Below are positions 1-6,752 of a stretch of 18,460 nucleotides of DNA, in pieces (within the stretch, counting starts at the first letter, position 1; every line of letters starts with the position of its first letter). Source of the stretch: Chthonomonas sp. UBA2017 (lineage in GTDB: Bacteria > Armatimonadota > Fimbriimonadia > Fimbriimonadales > Fimbriimonadaceae); assembly GCA_002335425.1 (NCBI GenBank), contig DDCB01000045.1, positions 13,047 to 31,506 of the forward strand, written 5' to 3'. The notes under the pieces are model-generated. The model did no database searches. It was given only the letters and a program-made list of their open reading frames with translations, and was not told the origin of the DNA. A program made the position numbers and the translations under genes.

Positions 1-615
1 GAGGACCCCCCCCCCCCCCGCCGCCTCGAACCGAGGGCCCTGGTCCATCGCCTGCAGGAACACGCTGCCACCGACCTCTATGCCGTCGGCGTCGAGCGGC
101 ACTTCGCGGCTGGTGCCCGTCCCGAACGGTGCCAACCGCTCCTCCTCCTTCTTTGACCCAAGGTGAGCGCCCCAGAGCCAAAGGTCGCCGTGGATCTCCG
201 CCCCGGCCAGGCTCAGCCAGTCCTGGAACCTCGCGTTGGCCGCGGAGAAGTCCGAGCGCGTCTCCAGGTTTCCCGCGTCCACGGGCCCCTCGAACGTGCT
301 GCCGTCCAGGCGGAGCGACCGCAGCCCGGTGTCCAGCAGATCCACCCGTCCTTTGAAGTGCCCTTCAGTGAGTTCGACCGGGTAGGGCACGTCCAGGTTG
401 CCGAGGTCGAGGTCGCCTTCGACTCTGAGCCCGCGAACGCGCGCCCCCGACGGTTGCGGGGTGACCGCATTCCCGTTTTCGTCGCGTTCGACGCCGCGCA
501 CCAACCGGCGCACAAACCCGGAGTCGAGGACCCGCTCCTCGATCTGCAGGACGGTGAGGTCCGCGACTACGCCAGCCGCCACGGAATCCCGGCAAATCTT
601 CTCAGCTTGCGACAC
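1..615 (-). CDS. Beta-helix / pentapeptide-like repeat protein, partial (3' end outside window)
   Basis: Reading the minus strand from about 615 to the window edge gives an open frame of 205 codons with no stop. The product has loosely repeated strands of the type G-D-L-x-L and A-x-I-x-G-D-L, for example VEGDLDLGNL, HFKGRVDLLDTGLRSLRLDG, LAGAEIHGDLWLWGAHL and LDADGIEVGGSVFL. This periodicity resembles the large pentapeptide-like or right-handed beta-helix proteins often annotated vaguely as membrane-associated oxidoreductases. No enzyme motif is visible. The opposite-strand frame is also open but lacks this repeat order, so the minus strand is coding. The chosen start is GTG at 615-613, just after an in-frame TGA (621-619). 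It has no good ribosome binding site, so the 5' end may be damaged or placed elsewhere. The last visible codons run through 14 consecutive G residues. Function is unknown. Confidence 0.6.
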   Translation of the reverse strand, partial: MSQAEKICRDSVAAGVVADLTVLQIEERVLDSGFVRRLVRGVERDENGNAVTPQPSGARVRGLRVEGDLDLGNLDVPYPVELTEGHFKGRVDLLDTGLRSLRLDGSTFEGPVDAGNLETRSDFSAANARFQDWLSLAGAEIHGDLWLWGAHLGSKKEEERLAPFGTGTSREVPLDADGIEVGGSVFLQAMDQGPRFEAAGGGGVL

Positions 616-727
616 ATCTCAGAATACCGCCATCCCGACGACAATTTACACTCTCTCTTTTTGACTTCTCGACGGGGCCTGTTCGCTTGAGCGTCTTCCA
701 CATTGCCGTGAATCCAGTCGATATCCC

Positions 728-809
728 CGGAGCGTCTAGGCTCTGATGAATGAGCGGTATGGGGATCGAGCTCAAACCGGAGCCCGCGAGCGTCGCCGCG
801 GCGACGCTC
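728..809 (+). pseudogene. Scrambled fragment of the downstream methyltransferase gene
   Basis: Bases 728-766 match 1671-1709 (38 of 39), covering the methyltransferase leader and its first codons. Bases 761-800 match 1829-1868 (39 of 40), which lies 119 bp further into the same gene. The two pieces share GGGGAT, so the join lies within a 6-nt microhomology. Bases 799-809 are then the exact inverted copy of 788-798, giving a perfect 22-bp palindrome. The fragment keeps the start codon region but encodes nothing useful. It is a decayed, rearranged partial duplicate. Confidence 0.75.
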
Positions 810-894
810 TATTCTAGAAGGTGGCTGATTGTTCGCTGAACGCCTCTTTTATTGAGCAAAGCGCCAAACGATGTCGTTTAGATTAGGCACCGGC

Positions 895-1341
895 TCAACA
901 TCGAATGAACCTGACTCTCCAGATCGACAGACGCGCCGTGACTACTTCAGTTGCCTCAAAACTCCCACCTTGAATGGTCTCTCGCCATACAACTCGCGAT
1001 GAATCTTGGCATGTTAAGTGCCCGATGCCATGTCTTCGCTCCCATGCGATGCTTCCGTCCGCGCGCAAGAGTTCTAACTCGAGATCCACTCCGCCCAACT
1101 CGGGATCGTGCCGCCAACGGTCATGCGGGTTTGGATTCATTGTGAAATCAATTTCAATCGACGAAGAGACGCGAACAGTTCCAATAAAAACGCGAATCAG
1201 CGCTTGACTTTCGATGTACTCCCAGTTCCATCTGAAAGTCTGACTTAAGGATTCAACGCCATGGTCTGGGGCGCCCGCCTCCGACGAGGGGTTCCCTTCG
1301 ATTGTCCCGTCTATACTAAATGCTTTTTCTAGTTGGTCCAT
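895..1341 (-). CDS. Hypothetical protein, 148 aa
   Basis: The ORF reads as a plausible soluble acidic protein (N-terminus MDQLEKAFSIDG) with alternating beta-like segments such as RVFIGTVRVSSSIEIDF and GVDLELELLRADGSIAWERR. I see no signal peptide, membrane segment or known motif. Base composition is visibly more AT-rich than the housekeeping genes nearby, and the gene sits between the scrambled methyltransferase fragment and the intact methyltransferase gene, which suggests acquired DNA. The ATG at 1341 lacks a strong ribosome binding site. A TTGACA-like box (minus strand, 1372-1367) and a palindrome (1381-1395) lie upstream. The family was not recognised. Confidence 0.55.
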   Translation of the reverse strand: MDQLEKAFSIDGTIEGNPSSEAGAPDHGVESLSQTFRWNWEYIESQALIRVFIGTVRVSSSIEIDFTMNPNPHDRWRHDPELGGVDLELELLRADGSIAWERRHGIGHLTCQDSSRVVWRETIQGGSFEATEVVTARLSIWRVRFIRC

Positions 1342-1380
1342 AACAGTCTCAGTTTACCTAAAGAAGTGTCAAGCATATCG

Positions 1381-1395
1381 TCTTTACTGTAAAGA
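1381..1395. promoter_or_regulatory. Operator-like palindrome upstream of the 148-aa gene
   Basis: TCTTTAC-T-GTAAAGA is a perfect inverted repeat with 7-bp arms around one base. It lies about 40 bp upstream of the ATG at 1341 and next to a TTGACA-like hexamer. The size suits a dimeric repressor site, but no matching regulator gene is in view. Confidence 0.3.
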
Positions 1396-1670
1396 ATCAT
1401 TAAGAAATCGCTTTCCGATGCGAATTTTCGAATCGGTGATTCTGCGACCAGGCCTTTGTCATGACACGAAGTCCACGCAGTGCGAGCCGGTGGAAGCACG
1501 CCCGGAAGTTGGCGAGTACATTCTCATGGTGGACTGAAGCTTCACTTCGATTCCGCAAAATCACTTCGAAACGATGCCGGGTGAAACACGCTAGAAATTG
1601 ACACCAACATTTGGTTGTCACAGGGGAGGTCAGTCTAGCCCTCACGACATTTGAATCCCCAGCGCACCCT
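1396..1670. other. Intergenic stretch without a convincing gene
   Basis: Both strands carry only short frames. One is a basic 46-codon plus-strand ORF at 1461-1601; the other is an 81-codon minus-strand ORF at 1400-1645. Neither has a ribosome binding site or recognisable family features. The stretch may be decayed mobile or accessory DNA, but no transposase motif, terminal repeat or target duplication could be identified. Confidence 0.4.
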
Positions 1671-1688
1671 CGGAGCGTCTAGGCTCTG

Positions 1689-2333
1689 ATGGATGAGCGG
1701 TATGGGGATTCGGATCGGGCGGAGGTGCGGGCGTGGGTGCCCGAGCGCGCCCGCAAGATTCTCGACGTTGGGTGCTGGCGGGGGGCTTTTGGCGCCGCGC
1801 TCAAGGCTGAGCGGAGCGCCGAGGTCTGGGGGATCGAGCTCGAACCGGAGCCCGCGAGCGTCGCCGCGACCCGGCTCGACCGAGTCCTCGTCGGCGACGC
1901 CCTTCAAATCTTCGGCGAGCTCCCCCGAGAAGCCTTCGACGCGGTCTGCTTTAACGACGTCCTGGAGCATCTCCCCCGCCCCGAGCTCGCCCTCGACGCC
2001 GTGCGCCCGATCCTCTCCCCCAACGGCGTCTTAGTGGCGGCGATCCCCAACATCCGCTACGTCCACGAGTTCCAACGCCTCGCCCTCGGGAAAGACTTCC
2101 CGATGGAAGATTCCGGGATCTTCGACCGAACGCACCTCCATTTCTTCACCAAACTCAGCATCCAGCGGTTCTTTGACCAGCATTCCTACCAAATCCACCA
2201 TTTGGTTGGGGTGAATCCGACCCTCAGCCGGAAGTTCGCCTTGCTGAATCGGCTCTTGCTGAATCGGCTCGAAGACATGCGGTGGCTTCAGTACGTGGTG
2301 GTCGCGCAGCCGAAACCCGCCTCAGCCGCGTGA
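1689..2333 (+). CDS. Class I SAM-dependent methyltransferase
   Basis: This 214-residue protein has the order of a Methyltransf_23/11-type Rossmann enzyme. Motif I is LDVGCWRGAFG at residues 25-35, and the acidic ribose-binding position is E50 in WGIELEPE. A GDA motif lies at 69-71, FDAVCFNDVLEHLPRP at 83-98, and the motif III strand LSPNGVLVAAIPNIRY at 109-124. The C-terminal part (FDRTHLHFFTKLSIQRFF) resembles methyltransferases of cell-surface glycan or sugar clusters, which transfer a methyl group from SAM. The substrate cannot be read from the sequence. The ATG at 1689 is preceded by GGAG at 1672-1675 and AGG at 1681-1683. No other glycan genes lie beside it. A damaged partial copy lies upstream at 728-809. 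Confidence 0.9.
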   Translation: MDERYGDSDRAEVRAWVPERARKILDVGCWRGAFGAALKAERSAEVWGIELEPEPASVAATRLDRVLVGDALQIFGELPREAFDAVCFNDVLEHLPRPELALDAVRPILSPNGVLVAAIPNIRYVHEFQRLALGKDFPMEDSGIFDRTHLHFFTKLSIQRFFDQHSYQIHHLVGVNPTLSRKFALLNRLLLNRLEDMRWLQYVVVAQPKPASAA

Positions 2334-2348
2334 TAGGAAACAATCGAA

Positions 2349-2368
2349 GGCCGAAGCCTCCGTCGGCC
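2349..2368 (+). terminator. Weak hairpin after the methyltransferase gene
   Basis: GGCCGA (2349-2354) pairs with TCGGCC (2363-2368) across an 8-nt loop, 15 bp after the stop codon. Only a poor T tract follows (ATTTT, about 20 nt later), so it is at best a weak intrinsic terminator. Confidence 0.3.
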
Positions 2369-2406
2369 AAAGAGTCTGAGGATTTTGCCAGAAGACCTAG
2401 AAATGA

Positions 2407-2435
2407 TTGACAAGGGACGGGGGGTCTGGTACACT
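2407..2435 (+). promoter_or_regulatory. Sigma-70-type promoter for the speD leader
   Basis: TTGACA (2407-2412) and TACACT (2430-2435) are separated by exactly 17 bp, a near-consensus housekeeping promoter. GGGGGG (2419-2424) and CCCCCC (2436-2441) form an inverted repeat that straddles the -10 box, which could be an operator or an early transcript hairpin. The predicted transcript starts near 2442 and has about 295 nt of leader before the speD start codon. Confidence 0.65.
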
Positions 2436-2538
2436 CCCCCCTTGCGCCAACGGCATACCCAATGCAAAGCAAAAGCTTACAAATGCCCAGCAAGAAGGAT
2501 CAAGGCGCACAACTGGGAGCAGGTGTTCATGTAGCAGA

Positions 2539-2766
2539 ATGAAGACAATACGGCGCGACTTCCTGGGGCTGGCTCGGTCCATCCGGTTTTCGGGATTCTT
2601 CCGACACAGTTTCGAGAAGGTCGCTTCGTGGTTTTTCTTCAAGCTGACGCGTGCGCTCCAGATCTCATCGTTAGGTCGGGTTTCTCCCGTCGATTTCGGT
2701 CGGCGGTCCGGCATTGGGTTACAGGAGGGAAACTTGATTGTCCACCACTATTCTCCTTTTAGCTAG
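2539..2766 (+). CDS. Possible upstream ORF overlapping the speD start (75 aa)
   Basis: An ATG at 2539 opens a 75-codon frame inside the long speD leader. It ends with TAG at 2764-2766, so it overlaps the first 29 nt of speD in a different frame. The product begins MKTIRRDFLGLARSIRFSGF and is strongly basic with aromatic clusters; it matches nothing I recognise. The ribosome binding site is poor (GGAGCAGG lies 16 nt away). The overlap geometry would allow translational control of speD, but chance is an equally good explanation. Confidence 0.22.
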   Translation: MKTIRRDFLGLARSIRFSGFFRHSFEKVASWFFFKLTRALQISSLGRVSPVDFGRRSGIGLQEGNLIVHHYSPFS

Positions 2767-3349
2767 CTGTCTCGTCGCCTCGGCGGCGTTCGTCCCGATG
2801 GGCATGGTCCGCCGAAGGTCCTGGATCCGTGAGCTCTTTGAGCGCAAGCGGATGACCAAGGTCGCCGAAAGACCGCGCATCACCCATGATCATGGCTGGA
2901 CCTTTATCCAGTGTGACGACTATGATTCGTTCCAAGAGTGGCTTGGCCGCGATGAGGAAGGCTTCCCGTTCAAGAACGGCGAGCAACCCTCGCTCGGCTC
3001 CCACCTTTTGGTTGAACTGTTTGATTGCGACCAAGACTCCCTGAAATTCGAAGATCGAGTGGGCCACGCCATGCGCGAAGCCGCCGTTCAGTCGAAGGCC
3101 ACTGTCGTGGCCGAATCGTTCCACGAGTTCCAGCCGTTCGGCGTCTCGGGCGCGGTCATCATCCAAGAGTCTCACTACACCATCCACACTTGGCCCGAGC
3201 ATGGCTATGCGGCCGTCGACCTGTTCTATTGCGGGGGCACCGTCCACGTCCACAAGGCGATCGACTCGCTCCAAGAGCGATTCAAGCCCGGGCGGATGAA
3301 GTTCCTCGTCGTGCGGCGCGGCATCCAATCCGAAGTCGAACGCGACTGA
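2738..3349 (+). CDS. speD: S-adenosylmethionine decarboxylase proenzyme-like protein (SpeD family) with N-terminal membrane segment
   Basis: Residues 85-195 are a class 1B AdoMet decarboxylase core. E144-S145-H146 is the self-cleavage site that makes the pyruvoyl group on Ser145; the motif continues TIHTWPE with His150, and Cys165 lies in DLFYCGG. The family decarboxylates SAM to supply the aminopropyl group for spermidine. The usual length is about 120-140 residues, but this protein has 203. Its extra 85 N-terminal residues include a hydrophobic segment (4-23), a basic RRR patch and about 45 residues of unknown fold. The start is TTG at 2738, 9 nt after a perfect AGGAGG (2723-2728); the next upstream TTG is out of frame. 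No spermidine synthase gene is adjacent. Some SpeD homologues have been reported to act on arginine or ornithine, so the substrate is not certain. Confidence 0.88.
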   Translation: MSTTILLLASCLVASAAFVPMGMVRRRSWIRELFERKRMTKVAERPRITHDHGWTFIQCDDYDSFQEWLGRDEEGFPFKNGEQPSLGSHLLVELFDCDQDSLKFEDRVGHAMREAAVQSKATVVAESFHEFQPFGVSGAVIIQESHYTIHTWPEHGYAAVDLFYCGGTVHVHKAIDSLQERFKPGRMKFLVVRRGIQSEVERD

Positions 3350-3374
3350 TCTGAGGGCGCCCTGCGCCCCCACG

Positions 3375-3413
3375 AACTGCCCTCGAACCCCTGGTTCGGG
3401 GGCAGTTATGTTT
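3375..3413 (+). terminator. Strong intrinsic terminator after speD
   Basis: A 15-bp stem (3375-3389 with 3393-3407, one G-T wobble) closes on a 3-nt loop. ATGTTTCTTT follows. It separates speD from the convergent peptidase gene. Confidence 0.85.
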
Positions 3414-3415
3414 CT

Positions 3416-4531
3416 TTAGCCGAGCTCCAGCAGAGTCGGTGAGGGCTCCGCGTTCAGCGAGCGATGCCCGTCGGCCGTGCACGTCACGATGTTCTCGATC
3501 CGCACCCCAAACTGACCCGGTAGATAGATCCCCGGCTCGATGCTGAAGCAGTTGCCTGAGCGGAGTGGTTCCGAGTTGGTCGAGGCGATGTAAGGTTCCT
3601 CGTGCCCGCGCATGCCGATGCCGTGTCCGGTCCGGTGGACAAAGAACTCTCCCCAACCTGCATCGGCGATGACCTGACGAGCGGCCGCATCGACATCCGC
3701 CCCGGTTACGCCCTCACGCACGGCTGCTCGTCCGGCCAGAAACGCCCGGTAGACCGTTGAATAAACCGCCTGCTGGTCTGGCGTGGCCGCCCCCAAGCAG
3801 ATCGTCCGCGTGATGTCGCTTTGGTAACCCGCCCACTCGCACCCAAAGTCGATCACTACAACGTCCCCGGTCTGGAGCACGGTGTCGTCCGTCTCATGAT
3901 GAGGCTCGGCCCCGTTCGCCCCGGCTGCGACCAAGGTGAAGGTCGGCTTGCCGCCTCGCTGCTCCATCGCCCGGCTCAAAAGGCCCGCAACCTCTCGCTC
4001 GGTCATGCCTGGGCGCAAAGAGGGCCGGACCGAATCCCAAGCAGCATCAGCAATCCCCGCCGCATGCTCCAAAAGAGCGAGCTCGGAGGGGTCCTTCTGC
4101 ATCATCAACTGAGCGACCACCGGTTGCCCATTTCGAAACAACGCCGCTGGCAATAAGCCTTGCCATGCGAGCAGATGAGCCGCCGCCATATCTCGGTCCA
4201 CGCCGATCACCGCCGACTCCAGCTCCCATTCGTCGGCGAGGGCCTGCATCAAGACTTCGGGGTTCTCGGCATCGGACCAGGGCCGTACGTCCGCCAGGCC
4301 CGCGCGACGAGCCGCCGTCGCCGTGAGGGAAGGACAGATCATCGCGACCCGGCCATCGGCATGCAAGGCCAACTGCAAGATTCGCTCATAGCCAAATTCT
4401 CCGAACCCCGAAAGGTAGGCCATCGTGACGGGCGAGCTCGCCAAAAAGACGTCCACCCCCGCCGCTCGCATCGATTCTCCGAGCTTCGCTTGGCGCGTCT
4501 TCAGCGCCTCTCGATCGTGGTGAGCCGACAT
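3416..4531 (-). CDS. M24 family metallopeptidase (Xaa-Pro aminopeptidase/dipeptidase type)
   Basis: This 371-residue cytosolic protein has an N-terminal creatinase-like domain (about 10-140; AAGVDVFLASSPVTMAYLSG) and a C-terminal pita-bread catalytic domain (150-371). All five metal ligands of the family are present: Asp228 (VVIDFG), Asp239 (SDITRT), His303 (TGHGIG), Glu332 (IEPGIYL) and Glu346 (RIEN). The H-x-x-G-H-G-I-G region and length match PepP/PepQ-type enzymes, which cut peptide bonds next to proline using two Mn or similar ions. Aminopeptidase versus dipeptidase activity cannot be told from sequence alone. The gene converges on speD and lies just downstream of the suf terminator, so it is probably transcribed alone. 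Confidence 0.92.
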   Translation of the reverse strand: MSAHHDREALKTRQAKLGESMRAAGVDVFLASSPVTMAYLSGFGEFGYERILQLALHADGRVAMICPSLTATAARRAGLADVRPWSDAENPEVLMQALADEWELESAVIGVDRDMAAAHLLAWQGLLPAALFRNGQPVVAQLMMQKDPSELALLEHAAGIADAAWDSVRPSLRPGMTEREVAGLLSRAMEQRGGKPTFTLVAAGANGAEPHHETDDTVLQTGDVVVIDFGCEWAGYQSDITRTICLGAATPDQQAVYSTVYRAFLAGRAAVREGVTGADVDAAARQVIADAGWGEFFVHRTGHGIGMRGHEEPYIASTNSEPLRSGNCFSIEPGIYLPGQFGVRIENIVTCTADGHRSLNAEPSPTLLELG

Positions 4532-4560
4532 GTCGGCATTTTACTCATCCCGATCCAAGC

Positions 4561-4593
4561 AAAAAAGGCCCTGCCGACCGAATCAGCAGGGCC
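4561..4593 (-). terminator. Intrinsic terminator of the sufC-sufD transcript
   Basis: Reading the minus strand, an 8-bp perfect stem GGCCCTGC/GCAGGGCC (4593-4586 with 4574-4567) encloses an 11-nt loop and is followed by six T (4566-4561). It lies 13 bp beyond the sufD stop codon. Confidence 0.85.
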
Positions 4594-4605
4594 CCGGGTT
4601 GCGCT

Positions 4606-5910
4606 TCAGAAAGACGCGCCGAGCTTCTCGTAGAGAACGGCTTCGAGCCGATCTCGAACAATTTCGCACTCGATCTTTTCAAGAACCTCAGCGGCGAAGG
4701 CGTAGACCAACATCGCTTCGGCGGCCTCTTTCGGGATCGCGCGCGACCGCAGATAGAACATCGCATCGGAGCTCAGTTGTCCAACCGTGGCCCCGTGCGT
4801 GCACTTGACATCGTCCGCGAAGATCTCCAGCTGAGGCTTGGAGTTCATTGTTGCCGTCGGCGAAAGGAGCAACGTTTGATTGGTCTGCTTTGCGTCGGTT
4901 TTTTGGGCGTCTTGGTGAACGTAGATTTTGCCATTGAACACAGCGGTCGAATGGCCGCCGAGCACGTGCTTGTAAACCTCAAAGCTGTCGCAATGCGGAT
5001 AGGCGTGGTCGAGTCGCGTGTGGTTATCAGCCAGTTGCTCGCCGTCGATGACGACGATCCCATCCATTCGCGAATGCAAGTTGGACCCGTTCAAAAAGAC
5101 GTTCAAGTCGTTTCGAGTCAGCTTGCCGCCGAAGGTCACCGAATAGTTGTTGTACGAGCTGTCGCGTTCTTGGCGAACTTCCGTCAGTGCCAAGTGCATG
5201 CTGCTCAGGCTTTCTCGTTGCACCTTCACGTGCTCGATGTGGGCGTTCGGATGAATAAACGCCTCGACCACCGGGCAGCAAAGCCCGACTCCCGATCCGA
5301 TCGTCGCATAGGTCTCGACGAGGACGGCCTCAGCGCCGGATTCTGCGACCACCACCAACCGGGGGAAGCAGGCGACCGGCTCCTCTTCGGTCACCGTCAG
5401 GTGAACGATCTCAATCGGCTGGTCAACTTTCACATCCTTGCCGATGTGAATGAACATCGCCTCTTCAAGGCTCGCCGTGTTGAGCGCGCCGAAGGGGAAG
5501 TCCTCCAGCTTGACCAGTTTGCCGAGATGTTCGACCAATCCGGGGTCCTTTTCGAGCGCGCAACCGAGCGCCCGAATGTTCAGCCCCGGGACGTGCGAAA
5601 GCGAGGTCGTCGCCTCGACATCCCATCGCCCATTCACCAGCACCACCCGAATGGCCCCCTCTTCGGCGAACGCATACGGGGCCACGTGGTCGGCCTCAAC
5701 CGTCGATTGGCTTGCTCGCGTCAGTCGCAAGTCGGTCAGCGTGCGCAAGCTGGTGTACTTAAACTCTTCGTTCTTGGTCGTGGGGACGCCTTGGCGGTTA
5801 AACTCCGCAAGCCCCCGAGACTGGAGATCGGCCAAAGCCGAAATCTTGCCCGGCTGAACCTCCACTCTGCCCAATACGACGTGCCCTTTCTCCATCAGTT
5901 CCATTGGCAT
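4606..5910 (-). CDS. sufD: Fe-S cluster assembly scaffold component SufD
   Basis: The protein is 434 residues, close to the usual SufD length. The N-terminal helical part contains the typical NEEFKYTSLRTL (47-58), and the rest is the SufBD beta-helix. The C-terminal hallmark runs from GKIYVHQDAQKTDAKQTNQ (327-345) through LLSPTA (348-353) to CTHGATVG (370-377). It includes the conserved His372 near the SufB-SufD interface. SufD pairs with SufB and the ATPase SufC to build Fe-S clusters in the cytosol. It starts 13 nt after sufC, so the two are one operon. The ATG at 5904 (residue 3) is better spaced from AAGAG than the ATG at 5910, so the true start may be two codons later. SufB lacks this exact arrangement, so SufD is preferred. 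Confidence 0.92.
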   Translation of the reverse strand: MPMELMEKGHVVLGRVEVQPGKISALADLQSRGLAEFNRQGVPTTKNEEFKYTSLRTLTDLRLTRASQSTVEADHVAPYAFAEEGAIRVVLVNGRWDVEATTSLSHVPGLNIRALGCALEKDPGLVEHLGKLVKLEDFPFGALNTASLEEAMFIHIGKDVKVDQPIEIVHLTVTEEEPVACFPRLVVVAESGAEAVLVETYATIGSGVGLCCPVVEAFIHPNAHIEHVKVQRESLSSMHLALTEVRQERDSSYNNYSVTFGGKLTRNDLNVFLNGSNLHSRMDGIVVIDGEQLADNHTRLDHAYPHCDSFEVYKHVLGGHSTAVFNGKIYVHQDAQKTDAKQTNQTLLLSPTATMNSKPQLEIFADDVKCTHGATVGQLSSDAMFYLRSRAIPKEAAEAMLVYAFAAEVLEKIECEIVRDRLEAVLYEKLGASF

Positions 5911-5923
5911 TCTCTTGGTCCGG

Positions 5924-6688
5924 TTAGGCGCCCGCCGAGGTCGCGAGCTCAGATTCTAGCCAGCCGTAGCCCTTGGCTTCCAGCTCAAGTGCCAGCTCCT
6001 TGGTGCCGCTCTTGACGATCCGGCCCTCCATCAAGATGTGCACATAGTCGGGGACGATGTAGTTCAGAAGCCGCTGGTAGTGCGTGACCACCACAAACGA
6101 GCGATCGGCCGAACGCAGAGCATTGACCCCATCGGCGACCGTCTTTAGTGCGTCGATGTCCAGCCCCGAATCGGTCTCATCCAAAACCCCGAGAATGGGT
6201 TGCAGAACCGCCATTTGGAAAATCTCGTTGCGCTTCTTTTCGCCGCCGGAGAACCCTTCGTTGACGCTTCGCTTGAGCATGTCCTCATCCAGTTCGAGCA
6301 ACTTCACCTTCTCCTTGATGTAACTCATGAACTGCAGCGAGTCCATCTCCGGCTCGCCCTTTGCCTTGCGAATCGAATTCAAGGCGACTCGCAGGAAGTA
6401 CGTGTTGCTCACGCCTGGAATCTCGACCGGATACTGGAACGCCATGAAGATGCCGGCGCAAGCTCGCTCGTCCGCCGACATCTCCAGCAGGTCTTGACCC
6501 AAAAACTCAATCGACCCCTCTGAAATGTCATAGTCATCTCGGCCCGCCAAGATGTTCGCAAGGGTGCTCTTGCCCGAGCCGTTCGGGCCCATGATGGCGT
6601 GGACTTCGCCGGGTCGGACCGACAGGTTGAGGCCGCGCAATATCGGCTTCTCTTCTACAGAGGCGTGGAGGTTCTTAATTTCTAGCAT
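5924..6688 (-). CDS. sufC: Fe-S cluster assembly ATPase SufC
   Basis: This 254-residue ABC-type ATPase has Walker A GPNGSGKST (34-42), Q-loop Q85 in AFQYPVEIPGV, signature FSGGEKKRNE (146-155), Walker B GVLDETDSGLD (167-177; Asp170, Glu171) and H-loop His203. The AFQYP-EIPGVS and FSGGEKKRNEI stretches are specific to SufC rather than to transporter ATPases. SufC powers the SufB-SufD scaffold. It is the first gene of a sufC-sufD pair; no sufB, sufS or sufU lies next to it in this window. The leader contains an inverted-repeat cluster at 6753-6821 that may carry regulation. Confidence 0.96.
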   Translation of the reverse strand: MLEIKNLHASVEEKPILRGLNLSVRPGEVHAIMGPNGSGKSTLANILAGRDDYDISEGSIEFLGQDLLEMSADERACAGIFMAFQYPVEIPGVSNTYFLRVALNSIRKAKGEPEMDSLQFMSYIKEKVKLLELDEDMLKRSVNEGFSGGEKKRNEIFQMAVLQPILGVLDETDSGLDIDALKTVADGVNALRSADRSFVVVTHYQRLLNYIVPDYVHILMEGRIVKSGTKELALELEAKGYGWLESELATSAGA

Positions 6689-6752
6689 GGTTTTTTCAAA
6701 GGGGGTCCATTCGATGGGATCGGGGATGCGCCTTATGCTACGTCATGCGGAA

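Noticed and set aside
163..690. Plus-strand frame of 175 codons at the left edge
   Set aside because: The opposite strand shows an ordered beta-helix-like repeat pattern over the same DNA; the plus-strand product has none.
1400..1645. Minus-strand 81-codon ORF, possibly a transposase remnant
   Set aside because: No ribosome binding site, no transposase motif and no terminal repeats; composition of the product looks random.
4777..6015. Plus-strand frame of 412 codons opposite sufD
   Set aside because: SufD motifs are clear on the minus strand; the antisense frame is rich in Arg/His/Val in the way typical of shadow frames.
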